NCBI GenBank assembly: GCA_027064305.1
Contig: JAMOPY010000031.1
Span: forward strand, 1 to 41,509
Reading direction: 5' to 3'
Source: Methanobacteriota archaeon
GTDB lineage: Archaea > JAADCQ01 > Methanopyri > Methanopyrales > Methanopyraceae
Length of the DNA: 41,509 bases
The translations under genes were made by a program, and so were the position numbers. Positions 41,490 to 41,509 of this stretch are shown here, piece by piece; within the stretch, counting starts at the first letter, position 1; the number at the start of each line of letters is the position of its first letter. The notes beneath the pieces were generated by a model. That model saw only the letters and a list, made by a program, of their open reading frames with translations. It ran no database searches and was not told the DNA's origin.

Positions 41490-41509
41490 ATGAACCCTGA
41501 CCCGACCCG
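41490..41509 (+). CDS. Possible start of a gene cut by the window end
   Basis: ATG 41490 follows GGGGAAAGG, a plausible ribosome binding site. Six codons are visible (MNPDPT), too few to judge. Confidence 0.25.

Noticed and set aside
40860-41490. Long open frames near the right end
   Set aside because: They give Arg/Pro/Gly-rich products on both strands and have no family features; high G+C alone explains their length.

Overview
The window reads as part of a chromosome from a hyperthermophilic methanogenic archaeon, most likely Methanopyrus or a close relative. The grounds are: very high G+C, unusually acidic (Glu/Asp-rich) proteins, free use of GTG and TTG starts, and archaeal or methanogen-specific genes. 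These include archaeal riboflavin synthase RibC, archaeosine radical-SAM enzyme RaSEA, tRNA-splicing endonuclease EndA, HMG-CoA reductase, split GMP synthase, nitrogen repressor NrpR, an EhaR-like protein and methanogenesis marker 11 and 16 families. No database search was possible, so family names rest on motifs and recalled family features.

Layout. 1-24.2 kb is a dense core block with almost no spacer. It holds a Gly-rich surface protein, 5'-deoxyadenosine/SAH deaminase, hisG, hisA, guaAB, a Cys-rich unknown plus ribC, an M29-type aminopeptidase, gatC, a marker-16/HcyBio protein, a YedF-like selenium/sulfur protein, hmgA, a DUF2103 protein, a marker-11 protein, a UPF0248 protein and a COG3044 ATPase. 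A six-gene minus-strand run follows (endA, small HTH, trpS, THUMP-FtsJ methyltransferase, unknown, ehaR), then RaSEA, a secreted TIM-barrel-like protein and glnA. 24.2-26.3 kb carries nrpR and mtnA. 26.5-28.1 kb is a lower-GC island of membrane proteins that appears to have truncated a neighbouring gene. 28.2-33.5 kb has a FIST-domain protein, a secreted protein, cbiD, and two membrane-associated genes. 33.5-41.5 kb is accessory in character: long gene-free gaps with dyad repeats, membrane proteins including a PrsW/CPBP-like protein, a circularly permuted staphylococcal-nuclease-like surface protein, an alanine dehydrogenase-family enzyme and a small CARF-like pair.

How genes work together. 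endA, trpS, the THUMP-FtsJ gene and RaSEA form a tRNA-maturation neighbourhood. DadD and mtnA both belong to salvage of SAM by-products. glnA and nrpR are adjacent, matching repressor-target logic for nitrogen control. Tail-to-tail gene pairs repeatedly end with abutting or overlapping stop codons, and three head-to-head pairs leave only 18-22 bp between start codons.

Most notable signals: (1) a surface nuclease whose SNase motifs are in circularly permuted order; (2) seven copies of an AT-rich CCATTGTAATC motif, in both orientations, in a 1.1-kb gene-free gap; (3) a dispersed dyad GTTAY-N7-GTAAC at nrpR and in four other intergenic places; (4) trpS with no ATG/GTG/TTG start for its conserved N-terminus; (5) an island boundary that left a C-terminal gene stub.
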